Origin: Nonomuraea soli
GTDB lineage: Bacteria; Actinomycetota; Actinomycetes; Streptosporangiales; Streptosporangiaceae
NCBI RefSeq assembly: GCF_013761175.1
Contig: NZ_JACDUR010000003.1
Location: 248,001 to 312,000, forward strand
Direction of reading: 5' to 3'
Length of the DNA stretch: 64,000 nt
Shown here: positions 22,814 to 31,824 of the stretch, piece by piece
Numbering within the stretch: position 1 is the stretch's first letter
Layout of the letters: each line of letters begins with the position of its first letter
Made by a program: the position numbers and the translations under genes
Notes under the pieces: model-generated
What the model was told of the DNA's origin: nothing
The model's input: only the letters and a program-made list of their open reading frames with translations
The model's database searches: none

Positions 22814-23961
22814 AGATCCGTTACCTGATCCTGCACGCCTACGGGCTCGGCGGCACCATCCGCACGGTGACCAACCAGGCCAACGCGCTGGCCGCACGCG
22901 GGCACGACGTGGAGATCGTCAGCGTGGTCCGCCGCCGCGACAAGGGCCGCTTCTGGGTGGACCCGAGAGTACGGCGCAGCACCCTGGTGGACCAGCGCGA
23001 CGGGGTCGAGGCCGACTCGGTGCCCCGCCGGGTCTGGCGCAAGATGCGCGGCCAGGTCGTCCCTCGCGGCGAGTTCGCCGCCGACTACTTCACCGAGAAG
23101 GTCGAGAAGGCGGTCATCGACTACGTCGCCGAACTCGACGACGGCATCCTGGTCACCACGCGCCCCGCCCTCAACCTGATCTCCGCCCGTCGCGCCTCGC
23201 GCAAGGTCATCCGCGTCGCCCAGGAGCACATGAGCCTGACCGCCTACCGCGAGCCGGTGCGCCGCGACATCGCGCGCTACTACGGCCGCTTCGACGCCGT
23301 CCAGGTGCTGACCAGGGCCAACCAGGAGGAGTACCGCCAGCTGCTGCCCGGCACCGAGGTGGTGCGCATCCCCAACGCCGTGCACGCGATGCACAGCGGG
23401 CCGTCGCAGCAGGAGAACCCGGTCGTCGTGGCCGTCGGCAGGCTGGTCCACCAGAAGGGCTTCGACCTGCTCATCCCCGCCTTCCAGCAGGTCGCCGCGA
23501 AGCACCCCGGCTGGCAGCTGAAGATCTTCGGCAGCGGCCCCAAGAAGGCCGATCTCGGCGCTCTCATCGAGAACCCTCAGGCGGTCAAGCTGATGGGAGC
23601 CACCAACAAGCTCGACGAGGAGCTCTCGAAGGCGTCGATCTACGTGCTCAGCTCCCGTTTCGAGGGGCTGCCGATGGCGATGATCGAGGCGATGACCCAC
23701 GCGCTTCCCGTGGTCTCCTTCGACTGCCCGACCGGCCCCGCCGACGTGCTCACCGACGGGACGGACGGTTTTCTCGTCGAGCCCGGCGACGTCGACCGCC
23801 TGGCGGACGCGCTCGACCGCCTGATCTCCGACCGCGACCTGCGGACCAGGATGGGGTCGGCGGCAGCAGCGACGGCCAAGGAGTATTCGGCCGACGCGGT
23901 GATCCCGCTGTGGGAGGAGCTGTTCGCCGAGCTCAGCTCCCGACACTCTGGTAGTGCTTGA
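22810..23961 (+). CDS. Glycosyltransferase family 4
   Basis: GT-B fold glycosyltransferase of 383 residues. The N-terminal domain has the GLGGTIRTVTNQANALAARG acceptor-side pattern. The C-terminal domain has VGRLVHQKGFDLL, FGSGP and SSRFEGLPMAMIEAM, where the conserved glutamate pair binds the nucleotide sugar, followed by GDVDRLADAL. It is coupled to the sulfotransferase by an ATGA overlap. Together they suggest synthesis of a sulfated surface polysaccharide, teichoic-acid-like polymer or glycolipid. The 3' end overlaps the convergent ABC permease by 29 bases. Confidence 0.9.
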   Translation: MKIRYLILHAYGLGGTIRTVTNQANALAARGHDVEIVSVVRRRDKGRFWVDPRVRRSTLVDQRDGVEADSVPRRVWRKMRGQVVPRGEFAADYFTEKVEKAVIDYVAELDDGILVTTRPALNLISARRASRKVIRVAQEHMSLTAYREPVRRDIARYYGRFDAVQVLTRANQEEYRQLLPGTEVVRIPNAVHAMHSGPSQQENPVVVAVGRLVHQKGFDLLIPAFQQVAAKHPGWQLKIFGSGPKKADLGALIENPQAVKLMGATNKLDEELSKASIYVLSSRFEGLPMAMIEAMTHALPVVSFDCPTGPADVLTDGTDGFLVEPGDVDRLADALDRLISDRDLRTRMGSAAAATAKEYSADAVIPLWEELFAELSSRHSGSA

Positions 23962-24721
23962 GCTGCCCCCGCCACACCTGGTAGCCCAGCGCCATCAGGA
24001 TCACGCCGAGCACCGGCCCCGCCAGCGCCCACGTGCCGTCCAGCTTGCCGAGCACGACGCTCGCCGGGACGTAGGCCACGAAGGCGACGGGCAGCACGTA
24101 GGTGAGCAGCCACTCGACGACGGATCCGAAGATCTTCAGCGGGTAGGAGCCGAACGTGCTGAAGGCCTCGTCGACGAAGGACCGCAGCGCGTAGGTGTCG
24201 AGCAACCGGAGCGACAGCGAGCACAGGGCCAGGAAGAAGGCCCCCTCGATGAGCGCTCCGGAGACGATCGCGACCACGCACACGATCAGCGGCCACGGCC
24301 CCCACTCGATCCCGGTGCTCTGACCGGCCACGACCAGCAGCGCCACACCGACCAGCAGGTCGCCGACCTGGGCCAGGCCCAGGCGGTTGCCCAGCACCTG
24401 GACCAGCGGGTTGAGCGGGCGCAGCAGGTAGCGGTCGAACTCCCCCTCGCGCACCAGGAACTCGATGTTGTGCAGCGCCATCAGCGGGATCATCGCCACG
24501 CCGTGGGCGGTCAGGCGCAGGCCGTACAGGAAGGCGATCTCGGCCAGGCCCCAGCCGGCCAGCGACGGGAAGGTGTGCATCACCACCCAGATGAAGGCGA
24601 AGCCGGTGCCCTGCCAGACCGCGCCGGTGAGGATGCCGATGACACTGTTCATGCGGTACTGCAGCATGCTTCGCAGGGCGGCTCGCTGCAGGAGCCAGAA
24701 GAGCCTCAGTGTCCTAACCAC
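23933..24721 (-). CDS. ABC-2 type permease
   Basis: Integral membrane protein of 262 residues with about six hydrophobic segments, of the DUF990/ABC-2 permease type (RLFWLLQRAALRSMLQYRMN at the start). It is the last of three genes in an ABC transporter operon: ATPase, permease, permease. It begins 8 bases inside the end of the preceding permease gene. Two dissimilar permeases with one ATPase are typical of this export family. The substrate is unknown. The neighbouring sulfotransferase and glycosyltransferase make a glycolipid or polymer plausible. Confidence 0.88.
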   Translation of the reverse strand: MVRTLRLFWLLQRAALRSMLQYRMNSVIGILTGAVWQGTGFAFIWVVMHTFPSLAGWGLAEIAFLYGLRLTAHGVAMIPLMALHNIEFLVREGEFDRYLLRPLNPLVQVLGNRLGLAQVGDLLVGVALLVVAGQSTGIEWGPWPLIVCVVAIVSGALIEGAFFLALCSLSLRLLDTYALRSFVDEAFSTFGSYPLKIFGSVVEWLLTYVLPVAFVAYVPASVVLGKLDGTWALAGPVLGVILMALGYQVWRGQLKHYQSVGS

Positions 24722-25469
24722 CCTGGATCACCACCCTGCGGTGGGCGCGCGACCAGATCAGCTGGAGCAGGAGCGCCAGGCCGGCCGCCCAGGCGAGTTC
24801 GCCCAGGACCGTCGGGACCAGTTCGGTGATGTGCCCGATGTAGACGCCCGCGGGCACGTACCCCATGTACTTGAACGGCAGCACGTCGGCCAGCGCGCCC
24901 AGGAAGCCGGGGAAGAACGCCAGCGGCACCATCGTGCCCGCGAAGAACTGGCTGACCAGGCGGAACAGGACGGCGACCCACACGGTCTCCAGGGTCCAGA
25001 AGCCGATCAGGCTGATGAGGAGAGCCAGCTCGACGGTGATGGCGTAGCCCAGCACGAGTGTCACGACGTATCCAGGCAGGTGCGCGGGCGCGGTGATCGA
25101 TCCCACGAGCAGCACCACCGGCACGACAGGCAGCAGCAGGAGCAGCCCGCCCAGCGTGTTGCCTGCCTGGAAAGCGGTCATCTGCCGCATGAAGCCGACC
25201 GGCCTGGCCAGGTCGAAGAAGACCGTCCCGGTGCGGATGCGGTGGGAGATGATCCGCGACACCTGCGTGTTCATCGCGAACACCTGCAGGTTGGCCAGCG
25301 TGAGGTAGGCCAGCAGTTGCGGCAGCGTGATGCCCGCGGCCTCGGTCCGCGCGCCGTACACGGCGGTCCAGATCATGCGCAGCAGGAACACCTGGGCGAC
25401 CAGCGTCACCATCATGAAGACGATGTTGCTGCGGTAGGCCAGGGCCAGGCGGAGCCCGATGCGCGTCAT
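24714..25469 (-). CDS. ABC-2 type permease
   Basis: Integral membrane protein of 251 residues with about six hydrophobic segments, starting MTRIGLRLALAYRSN. The frame is open far upstream, but the true start is the ATG at 25469, which overlaps the ATPase stop (ATGA). The motif FDLARPVGFMRQM matches the DUF990-like ABC-2 permeases in which two related permeases pair. It forms a transporter with the ATPase at 25466-26359 and the permease at 23933-24721. Confidence 0.88.
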   Translation of the reverse strand: MTRIGLRLALAYRSNIVFMMVTLVAQVFLLRMIWTAVYGARTEAAGITLPQLLAYLTLANLQVFAMNTQVSRIISHRIRTGTVFFDLARPVGFMRQMTAFQAGNTLGGLLLLLPVVPVVLLVGSITAPAHLPGYVVTLVLGYAITVELALLISLIGFWTLETVWVAVLFRLVSQFFAGTMVPLAFFPGFLGALADVLPFKYMGYVPAGVYIGHITELVPTVLGELAWAAGLALLLQLIWSRAHRRVVIQGG

Positions 25470-26359
25470 CGGGCGTAGATCCCTTTGATGACGCTCTCCA
25501 GGTCGGGCTCCACGATCGACAGGTCGCGGATGGTGTGCTCGGCGGCGATCGTGGCCACCATGCCGGGCAGGTCGTCGTGGATGTCGTAGGTCCGGGTGCC
25601 GGACTCCAGCTCGACCACCAGCCGCCTCGGCTGGTTGACCAGGGCGTCGATGGCACCGTCGAAGAGCACCTTGCCGTGATCGATGAGGATGATGCGCTTG
25701 CACAACGCCTCGACGTCGGCCAGGTCGTGCGTGGTGAGCATGACTGTCGTACGGCCGGAGCGGTTGGTCTCGACGATGAACTCGCGCACCGCCTCCTTGG
25801 CCAGCACGTCGAGCCCGACGGTCGGCTCGTCGAGGTAGAGCAGCGGCGGTTCGTACAGCACGGCGGCGGCCAGGTCGCCGCGCATCCGCTGGCCGAGGCT
25901 GAGCTGGCGCACCGGGGTGTCGAGGAAGCCGTCGAGTCCGAGGATCTCGCGTACCTTGCTCAGGGCCTTGTCGAAGTGCCGCACGTCGTAGAGCGCCCCG
26001 ACGAGCCGCAGGGATTCGATGAGCGGCAGGTCCCACCACAGCTGGCTGCGCTGGCCGAACACCACGCCGACGTTGCGCGCGTTGGCCGTGCGCTCGCGCC
26101 AGGGCACCAGCCCGTTGACCTCGATGCTGCCGCCGGTCGGCGTGAGGATGCCGGTCAGCATCTTGATCGTCGTGGACTTGCCCGCGCCGTTGGGGCCCAG
26201 GTAGCCGACGATCTCGCCCTCGTCGATCTCGAAGGAGACGTCGTCGACCGCGAGCTTTTCTTCGTACTGCCTGGTGAACAAGGTGCGGACGGTTCCGAAG
26301 GGTCCCGAGAAGGTCCGTGGCCGGCGGAAGACCTTCGATAAGCCCTCGACGCGGATCAT
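25466..26359 (-). CDS. ABC transporter ATP-binding protein
   Basis: ATPase of 297 residues for the ABC-2 exporter encoded downstream. Walker A is GPNGAGKSTT, the Q-loop is VVFGQRSQLWW, the signature is LSLGQRMRGDL, Walker B is LLYLDEPTVGLD and the switch histidine is in LTTHD. LSLGQ in place of LSGGQ is common in this DUF990-type subgroup. The first about 45 residues (VFRRPRTFSGPFGTVRTLF) are an extension also typical of this subgroup. The start is the ATG at 26359 (MIRVEGLSKVF). The reading frame continues open to 27433, but that part is the opposite strand of the lipid kinase gene. Confidence 0.94.
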   Translation of the reverse strand: MIRVEGLSKVFRRPRTFSGPFGTVRTLFTRQYEEKLAVDDVSFEIDEGEIVGYLGPNGAGKSTTIKMLTGILTPTGGSIEVNGLVPWRERTANARNVGVVFGQRSQLWWDLPLIESLRLVGALYDVRHFDKALSKVREILGLDGFLDTPVRQLSLGQRMRGDLAAAVLYEPPLLYLDEPTVGLDVLAKEAVREFIVETNRSGRTTVMLTTHDLADVEALCKRIILIDHGKVLFDGAIDALVNQPRRLVVELESGTRTYDIHDDLPGMVATIAAEHTIRDLSIVEPDLESVIKGIYAR

Positions 26360-26422
26360 GTGAAGGATACTTTCCTCGAAATAGATCGACTGCAACTTCT
26401 TTAACGGGGTAGCCACCACACC

Positions 26423-27295
26423 GTGAAAGTCGCGGTGATTGCCCACAAGAAGAAGACATTCGGCGGTGGACTGGACGAGCTGCGGGTCAGGATCACCGAC
26501 CGCCAGGTGGACGAGCTGCTCTGGTACGAGGTGCCCAAGAGCCGCAAGGCGCCCAAGCAGGCGAAGAAGGCCCTGAAGGAAGGGGCTGAGCTGATCTTCG
26601 TCTGGGGCGGCGACGGCACGGTTCAGCGGTGCGTCGACGCCCTGGCCGGCAGCAAGGCCGTCGTCGCGATCGTGCCCGCCGGCACGGCCAACCTGCTGGC
26701 GCAGAACCTCGAGATCCCGCGCGACATCGAGGAGGCGGTGCGGATCGGGTTCGAGGGCAAGCGCCGCAAGCTCGACCTGGGCCGCATCAACGGCGAGCAT
26801 TTCGCGGTCATGGCGGGCGTGGGCTTCGACGCCGAGATGATCGCCGACGCCGACCGAGGGCTGAAGGAGCGCCTCGGCAAGCTCGCCTACATCTGGACCG
26901 GGCTGCGCCACGCGGGCGGCTCCACCACGCCGACCCAGGTCAAGATCGACGGCACGGACTGGTTCGACGGTGAGGCGAGCTGCGTGCTGCTCGGCAACGT
27001 CGGCACGATCACCGGCGGCATCGAGGCCTTCGACGACGCCAAGCCCGACGACGGCTGGTTGGAGGTGGGCGTGGCCACCGCCCGCAGCAAGCTGGAGTGG
27101 GGGCGGCTGCTCGGCCAGATGGCGACGGGGCGCTCGGACGAATCGCCTTTTGTCCGCATTACCAGGGCCCGAAAAGTCACCGTCAAACTCGCCACGCCAC
27201 GCACGTACGAGCTCGACGGAGGCGCGAGGGCGACAGCGGCGAAGCTGAAAGCCGATATTCGGTCGCAGGCCATCACGCTTTGTACGCCATACTGA
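26423..27295 (+). CDS. Diacylglycerol kinase-like lipid kinase
   Basis: Lipid kinase of 290 residues of the DAGK catalytic family, probably phosphorylating a diacylglycerol or similar membrane lipid. It has the nucleotide-binding GGDGT (about residue 65) and PAGTANLLA, followed by MAGVGFDAEMI. The GTG start at 26423 lacks a strong ribosome site. It diverges from the ABC transporter operon across 63 bases and ends 4 bases before lysS, so the kinase and LysRS are likely co-transcribed. Confidence 0.88.
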   Translation: MKVAVIAHKKKTFGGGLDELRVRITDRQVDELLWYEVPKSRKAPKQAKKALKEGAELIFVWGGDGTVQRCVDALAGSKAVVAIVPAGTANLLAQNLEIPRDIEEAVRIGFEGKRRKLDLGRINGEHFAVMAGVGFDAEMIADADRGLKERLGKLAYIWTGLRHAGGSTTPTQVKIDGTDWFDGEASCVLLGNVGTITGGIEAFDDAKPDDGWLEVGVATARSKLEWGRLLGQMATGRSDESPFVRITRARKVTVKLATPRTYELDGGARATAAKLKADIRSQAITLCTPY

Positions 27296-27299
27296 CGCG

Positions 27300-28862
27300 A
27301 TGGATTGGGTTTCGAAGTTCGCTGACGAGGTCATGGCCGAGGCGGAACGCCGCGCCCCCGGCAAACCGATCGTCTGCGCCTCCGGACTCAGCCCCTCCGG
27401 CCCCATCCACCTCGGCAACCTGCGCGAGGTCATGACGCCGCACCTGGTCGCCGACGAGATCAGGCGGCGCGGCCACGACTGCGTGCACCTGCTCTCCTGG
27501 GACGACTACGACCGCTTCCGCAAGGTTCCGGCGGGCATCGACCCCTCGTGGGAGCAGCACATCGGCAAGCCGTACACCTCCGTGCCCGCCCCGCCGGGCA
27601 GCGAGCACCCGAACTGGGCCGAGCACTTCAAGGCGCCGCTCGTCGATGCGCTCGACGAGCTCGGCATCGAGGTGCGGGCGATCAGCCAGACCGAGATGTA
27701 CACCAGCGGCGCCTACCGCGAGCAGATCCTGCGCGCGATGGCACGGCGCCACGAGATCAACGAGGTCCTGGCGCAGTATCGCACCGCCGAGGTCGCCGAG
27801 TACTACCCGTACCGGCCCTACTGCACCGAGTGCGAGCGCGACCTGACCAGGGTCACCGCCTACGACGAGGAGAGCACGGAGCTGGCCTACACCTGCGCGT
27901 GCGGCTTCGGGGAGACCGTACGACTGGCGAGCTTCGACCACGGCAAGCTCGTCTGGAAGGCCGACTGGCCGATGCGCTGGGCCTACGAGGGCGTGGTCTT
28001 CGAGCCGTCGGGCGCCGACCACCACTCTCCCGGCTCGGCGTGGGTCGTGGGCGGCCAGATCGTCGGCCCGGTCTTCGGCGCCGAACGGCCCATCGGCCCC
28101 ATGTACGCCTTCGTCGGCATCACCGGCATGTCCAAGATGAGCAGCTCCAAGGGCGGGGTGCCGATCCCCTCCGAGGCGCTGGAGATCATGGAGGCGCCGC
28201 TGCTGCGCTGGCTCTACGCGCGCCGCCGCCCCAACCAGTCGTTCAATGTCGCCTTCGACCAGGAGATCCACCGGATCTACGACGAGTGGGACGCGCTCGG
28301 CCGCAAGATCGCCGAAGGGCGCGGCCTGCCCGCCGACGAAGCGGCGCACAGCAGGGCCGTCCACACGCTGCCGCTCACCGAGAAGGCTCTGCCGTACCGG
28401 ATGCTCGCCTCCATCGCCGACATCACCACCGGCGACCAGGAGCAGCTCCTGCGCATCCTGCGCGACATGGGCGTCTCCACGCTCGACGAGGCGCGGCCCA
28501 GGCTCGACAAGGCGCAGCGCTGGGTGGCCACCCAGCTCCCCGCCGACGATCGCACCCGCGTGCTCCCCCAGCCCTCCGACGAGCCGCTGAGCGACGAGCA
28601 GCGCGAGTCGCTGCGCATGCTCGTCGAGGGCCTCGACACGCACTGGTCGCTCGACGGGCTGACCACGCTGGTGTACGGCGTGCCGAAGCTGCAGGCCGGC
28701 CTGCCGCTCGACGCCCCGGCCACACCCGAGCTGAAGACGGCCCAGCGGGAGTTCTTCGCCCTGGTCTACCGGCTGCTCGTCGGCAAGGAGACCGGCCCGC
28801 GGCTGCCGACGCTGCTGCTGGCGGTCGGCGTGGAACGGGCGAGGAAACTGCTGTCGCGATGA
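27300..28862 (+). CDS. lysS: Class I lysyl-tRNA synthetase
   Basis: Aminoacyl-tRNA synthetase of 520 residues, charging tRNA-Lys. It belongs to the class I (archaeal/spirochaete-type) form rather than the usual bacterial class II LysRS. The HIGH-type motif is PSGPIHLGN (about residues 33-41) and the KMSKS-type motif is MSKMSSSKGG. Two CxxC-like zinc sites (YCTECERD and YTCACGFG) lie in the insert. The C-terminal helical domain is complete. The ATG at 27300 comes 4 bases after the lipid kinase stop. Actinomycetes often carry class I LysRS alone or beside a class II copy. Only this copy is in the window. Confidence 0.95.
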   Translation: MDWVSKFADEVMAEAERRAPGKPIVCASGLSPSGPIHLGNLREVMTPHLVADEIRRRGHDCVHLLSWDDYDRFRKVPAGIDPSWEQHIGKPYTSVPAPPGSEHPNWAEHFKAPLVDALDELGIEVRAISQTEMYTSGAYREQILRAMARRHEINEVLAQYRTAEVAEYYPYRPYCTECERDLTRVTAYDEESTELAYTCACGFGETVRLASFDHGKLVWKADWPMRWAYEGVVFEPSGADHHSPGSAWVVGGQIVGPVFGAERPIGPMYAFVGITGMSKMSSSKGGVPIPSEALEIMEAPLLRWLYARRRPNQSFNVAFDQEIHRIYDEWDALGRKIAEGRGLPADEAAHSRAVHTLPLTEKALPYRMLASIADITTGDQEQLLRILRDMGVSTLDEARPRLDKAQRWVATQLPADDRTRVLPQPSDEPLSDEQRESLRMLVEGLDTHWSLDGLTTLVYGVPKLQAGLPLDAPATPELKTAQREFFALVYRLLVGKETGPRLPTLLLAVGVERARKLLSR

Positions 28863-29085
28863 CGGTGGTGATCACCGGAATCATGGCCTCGGTCGACGAG
28901 ATCCTCGCTCGGTGGAACGAAGCAATCGTAGATCCGTAGAAACACCCATCCCCTGTCAAGGGCGAAGGACACATGTCCGGAACCGGTCTCGATCAGGGGT
29001 TGACCACGGAGGCGAAAGGAGATCTTTGTCGCCCCTGCAAGGCAGAGTCAAGTCACATGCAGGCTTGCAGGCGCACCCTTGGTCC

Positions 29086-29811
29086 ATGAGCACCAGACCC
29101 GCGCACACCGTCAGCGTCGTGGTTCCCGCGATGAACGAGGCCGCCAACCTCCCGCACGTCTTCGCCACCCTGCCGAGCTGGGTGGACGAGGTCATCCTCG
29201 TCGACGGCAATTCCGTCGACGACACCGTGGCCGTCGCCAGGCGGCTGCGCCCCGACCTCCGCGTGGTCACCCAGACCCGCCGCGGCAAGGGCAACGCCCT
29301 CATCGAGGGTTTCGCCGCCGCGCAGGGCGACATCATCGTGATGATCGACGCGGACGGTTCCACCGACGGCAGAGAGATCGCCGCATTCGTGGCGGCCCTG
29401 GAAGCCGGCGCGGACTTCGCCAAGGGCTCGCGCTACATCACGGGCGGCGGCTCCGACGACATCAGCCCGATCCGCTCGCTGGGCAACCGCGTGCTGACCG
29501 GCCTGACCAACCTCCTGTACGGCACGCACTACACCGACCTGTGCTACGGCTACAACGCGTTCTGGGCCAGGCACCTGGCCGTCATGGAACTCGACTGCGA
29601 CGGATTCGAGATCGAGACCCTGATGAACGTGCGCGCCGCCCAGGCCGGCCTGCTCATCGACGAGGTGCCCAGCCACGAGCGGCTGCGCCTGCACGGCGAG
29701 AGCAACCTGCACGCCGTCCGCGACGGCTGGAGAGTGCTGAAGACCATCTTCCGCGAGCGCTCCCGCCAGCCCCTCACCACCACCGAGACCGCCATCGCGC
29801 TGGCCAAGTAG
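29086..29811 (+). CDS. Glycosyltransferase family 2 (dolichol-phosphate mannosyltransferase-like)
   Basis: GT-A fold glycosyltransferase of 241 residues. It has VVPAMNEAANLPHV at the N-terminus, VDGNSVDDTV, the metal-binding MIDADGSTDG (DxD) and a later GYNAFWARH acceptor region. It lacks a C-terminal membrane domain, so it is probably cytoplasmic and uses a lipid or sugar acceptor at the membrane face. The start is the ATG at 29086 (MSTRPAHTVSVVVP). An in-frame extension to 28912 shows no family similarity. No clear ribosome site precedes it. It is followed 10 bases later by the ketopantoate-reductase-like gene. Confidence 0.88.
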   Translation: MSTRPAHTVSVVVPAMNEAANLPHVFATLPSWVDEVILVDGNSVDDTVAVARRLRPDLRVVTQTRRGKGNALIEGFAAAQGDIIVMIDADGSTDGREIAAFVAALEAGADFAKGSRYITGGGSDDISPIRSLGNRVLTGLTNLLYGTHYTDLCYGYNAFWARHLAVMELDCDGFEIETLMNVRAAQAGLLIDEVPSHERLRLHGESNLHAVRDGWRVLKTIFRERSRQPLTTTETAIALAK

Positions 29812-29821
29812 GGTCAGGTGG

Positions 29822-30784
29822 GTGCGTTACATCATCATCGGGGCAGGAGCCGTCGGCGGCACCATCGGCGGGCGGCTCTTCCAGGCAGGTCATGACGTAG
29901 TCCTCGTGGCGCGCGGCGCCCACCTCGAGGCGCTCGACAACACCGGCCTGCGCCTGCTCACACCCGATTCAGACGACCTCCTCCCCGTCCCCGCGTCCGG
30001 CGGCCCCGTGCCCCCGCGCGCCGGCGACGTGCTCATCGTCGCCACCAAATCGCAGGACACCCTCTCCGCCCTCGAAGCCTGGCCACGTGACCTGCCCGTG
30101 GTCTGCGCCCAGAACGGCGTGGCCAACGAGGACATGGTGCTGCGGCGCTTCTCCCAGGTGTACGGCATGTGCGTCTGGCTGCCCGCCACCCACCTCGACC
30201 CGGGCGTCGTCGCCGCGTACGGCACGCCGCACTCGGGGCTGCTTCCCGTGGGGCGCTATCCACAGGGTGTGGACGACCTGGCGCACCAGATCGCCGCCGA
30301 CCTGACCAAGAGCGGATTCGTCGCGCCTGCCGTACCCGACGTCATGCGATACAAGTACGGCAAGCTCCTCAGCAACCTCGGCAATGCCGTCGAAGCCCTC
30401 GTCGGCCACGCCGACGGCATGTCCGACCTCGCCAAGCAGGCCACCGCGGAAGGCGAAGCCGTCCTCGCCGCCGCCGGCATCGCCCACCCCACCCGCCAGG
30501 AGGAGCAGGACCTGCGCGGCAACCAGGTGGACCTGCGGCCCATCGAAGGCCTGGCACGCGGCGGCGGCTCCTCCTGGCAGAGCCTGGCCAGAGGGGCCGG
30601 CTCGATCGAGGCCGACTACCTCAACGGCGAGATCGTCCTGCTGGCCCGCCGCACCGGCGTCGGCGCGCCCGTCAACGAGGTGCTCCAGCGCGAGGCCAAC
30701 AGGTTCGCCCGCGACAGGCACGCACCCGGCTCCATGCCCGTCGACGAACTGCGCCGCCTCATCGGCGAGCGTTCCGCAACCTGA
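29822..30784 (+). CDS. Ketopantoate reductase (ApbA/PanE) family protein
   Basis: NADPH-dependent 2-dehydropantoate 2-reductase family enzyme of 320 residues. The Rossmann nucleotide motif IIIGAGAVGGTIGGRL opens the protein, VARGAHLEAL follows, and the catalytic-lysine region reads MRYKYGKLLSNLGNAVEAL. Family members include pantothenate enzymes and other 2-oxoacid reductases, so the substrate is not certain. The GTG start at 29822 has an AGGTGG site. Its 3' end overlaps the convergent uncharacterised gene by 26 bases. Confidence 0.85.
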   Translation: MRYIIIGAGAVGGTIGGRLFQAGHDVVLVARGAHLEALDNTGLRLLTPDSDDLLPVPASGGPVPPRAGDVLIVATKSQDTLSALEAWPRDLPVVCAQNGVANEDMVLRRFSQVYGMCVWLPATHLDPGVVAAYGTPHSGLLPVGRYPQGVDDLAHQIAADLTKSGFVAPAVPDVMRYKYGKLLSNLGNAVEALVGHADGMSDLAKQATAEGEAVLAAAGIAHPTRQEEQDLRGNQVDLRPIEGLARGGGSSWQSLARGAGSIEADYLNGEIVLLARRTGVGAPVNEVLQREANRFARDRHAPGSMPVDELRRLIGERSAT

Positions 30785-31280
30785 TACCGCTGAACTCCAG
30801 CGAACTGGAGATCACTTCCTCCCAGAAGGGCCACAGGCTGCGCATCACCCGCAGCTGGATGCCCTCACGCTCGTGCAGCCCGAGCAGGTCCGTCACCCGC
30901 TCGGGCGGCGCCAGCGGCCTCACCGGCACCGTCGCCACCACCGCGTTCTCGAAGCGGGCCTCGAACGGTTCGGCGGGCAGACGATAGGCGTACAGCTCCA
31001 CCTCCTGCATCGCCTTCAGCCAGCCGTACTCGATCGCGTGCACCCGCGTGCCGCAGCCCGCGCCGATGATGCGATCACGGTCCTCGGCGGTCGTCGCCGG
31101 GCCCGTCCACGCCATCGCGCGCGGGCACTGGCGCGGGAACCAGTAGTCAGGACACCGCTCGGGACCGACGGCCCACACGAACGCGTCCTTCTCGTTCGAC
31201 GTCGGCGCCACATGCGGCGCGAATTCCGTGATGGCCGGGTCTTCCGAGAAATGCAGCACCTGTCCAGGCGCTGGTTTCAT
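30759..31280 (-). CDS. Uncharacterised protein (DUF6886-like, FSEDP motif)
   Basis: Protein of 173 residues starting MKPAPGQVLHFSEDP, with an AGGAG ribosome site 6-7 bases before the ATG at 31280. Visible pattern: FSEDPAITEFAPHV, FVWAVGPERCPDYWFPRQCP and TRVHAIEYGW. I recognise this as a family of cytoplasmic hypothetical proteins found across bacteria, probably DUF6886, with no known activity. The conserved H, E, D and C residues could suggest an enzyme, but no fold is evident. No signal peptide is present. It is divergent from the LapA-like membrane protein. Confidence 0.75.
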   Translation of the reverse strand: MKPAPGQVLHFSEDPAITEFAPHVAPTSNEKDAFVWAVGPERCPDYWFPRQCPRAMAWTGPATTAEDRDRIIGAGCGTRVHAIEYGWLKAMQEVELYAYRLPAEPFEARFENAVVATVPVRPLAPPERVTDLLGLHEREGIQLRVMRSLWPFWEEVISSSLEFSGIRLRNARR

Positions 31281-31334
31281 GGGCACTCCTAAGGGAAGTG
31301 GGGACTCGCTCTGACGAGGAGGAGTGAATTCGCC

Positions 31335-31742
31335 ATGGTAGTTCTGGGAGTCCTTCTGGTCCTGGCCGCAGCTGGGACCATCGCCTTTGTCGCCGTCAAT
31401 TCCAGCTCGATGTCCGAGGTCAGCTACAGCGCGTTCGGCTACTCGGTCTCCGCGAACCATCTGGAGATGTTCGTGGCCGGAGCGGTCGTCGCCGCCGTGC
31501 TGCTGCTCGGCATCGCGATGATCAACTCCGGGTGGAAGCGGGCCTCCGTCCGCCGCCGCCGCCTCCGCGAGGTCCGCCACGAGGCCGACGACCGGGTCGC
31601 ACGGCTGGAGGAGGAGAAGCGAGACCTGCAGCGCAAGCTGGAGGAGGAGCACACCTCGCGGCCTGACGTCCAGCCGGTCCAGCCCGCCGCCGACCACGCG
31701 GCCACCGACCGCCTGGTGCACCGGGACACCACCCGAGCATGA
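31335..31742 (+). CDS. LapA-like membrane protein with coiled coil
   Basis: Small membrane protein of 135 residues. Two hydrophobic segments (about residues 2-22 and 45-63) are followed by a charged cytoplasmic coiled coil (RRRRLREVRHEADD, LEEEKRDLQRKLEEE). That layout fits the LapA/YciS-like family of envelope proteins. Function in actinomycetes is unknown. The ATG has a GAGGAGGAG site about 10 bases upstream. A strong hairpin terminator follows the stop. Confidence 0.7.
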   Translation: MVVLGVLLVLAAAGTIAFVAVNSSSMSEVSYSAFGYSVSANHLEMFVAGAVVAAVLLLGIAMINSGWKRASVRRRRLREVRHEADDRVARLEEEKRDLQRKLEEEHTSRPDVQPVQPAADHAATDRLVHRDTTRA

Positions 31743-31747
31743 TCCCC

Positions 31748-31773
31748 CGGGGGGCCCTCTCCGGGGCCCCCCG
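31748..31773. terminator. Bidirectional hairpin terminator
   Basis: Inverted repeat CGGGGGGCCC / GGGCCCCCCG (10-base stem, 6-base loop) between the convergent LapA-like gene and the sensor kinase gene. There is no T tract, as is common in actinomycete terminators. Confidence 0.7.
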
Positions 31774-31824
31774 CACCCGGCCCCCGTGACGCACTTCCGG
31801 GTACGGTCGCGCGGATCCGCTCAC

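Noticed and set aside
25466..27433. ABC ATPase frame extended upstream to 27433 (655 residues).
   Set aside because: The added region lies opposite the lipid kinase gene. The ATPase starts naturally at the ATG at 26359.
28859..28939. 26-codon frame overlapping the LysRS stop as ATGA (ending in ARWNEAIVDP).
   Set aside because: Too short, without family similarity, ribosome site or a clear partner. It could be chance.
28863..29085. 223-base gap after lysS searched for tRNA or riboswitch.
   Set aside because: No cloverleaf, T-box or other recognisable fold. Only weak scattered repeats are seen.
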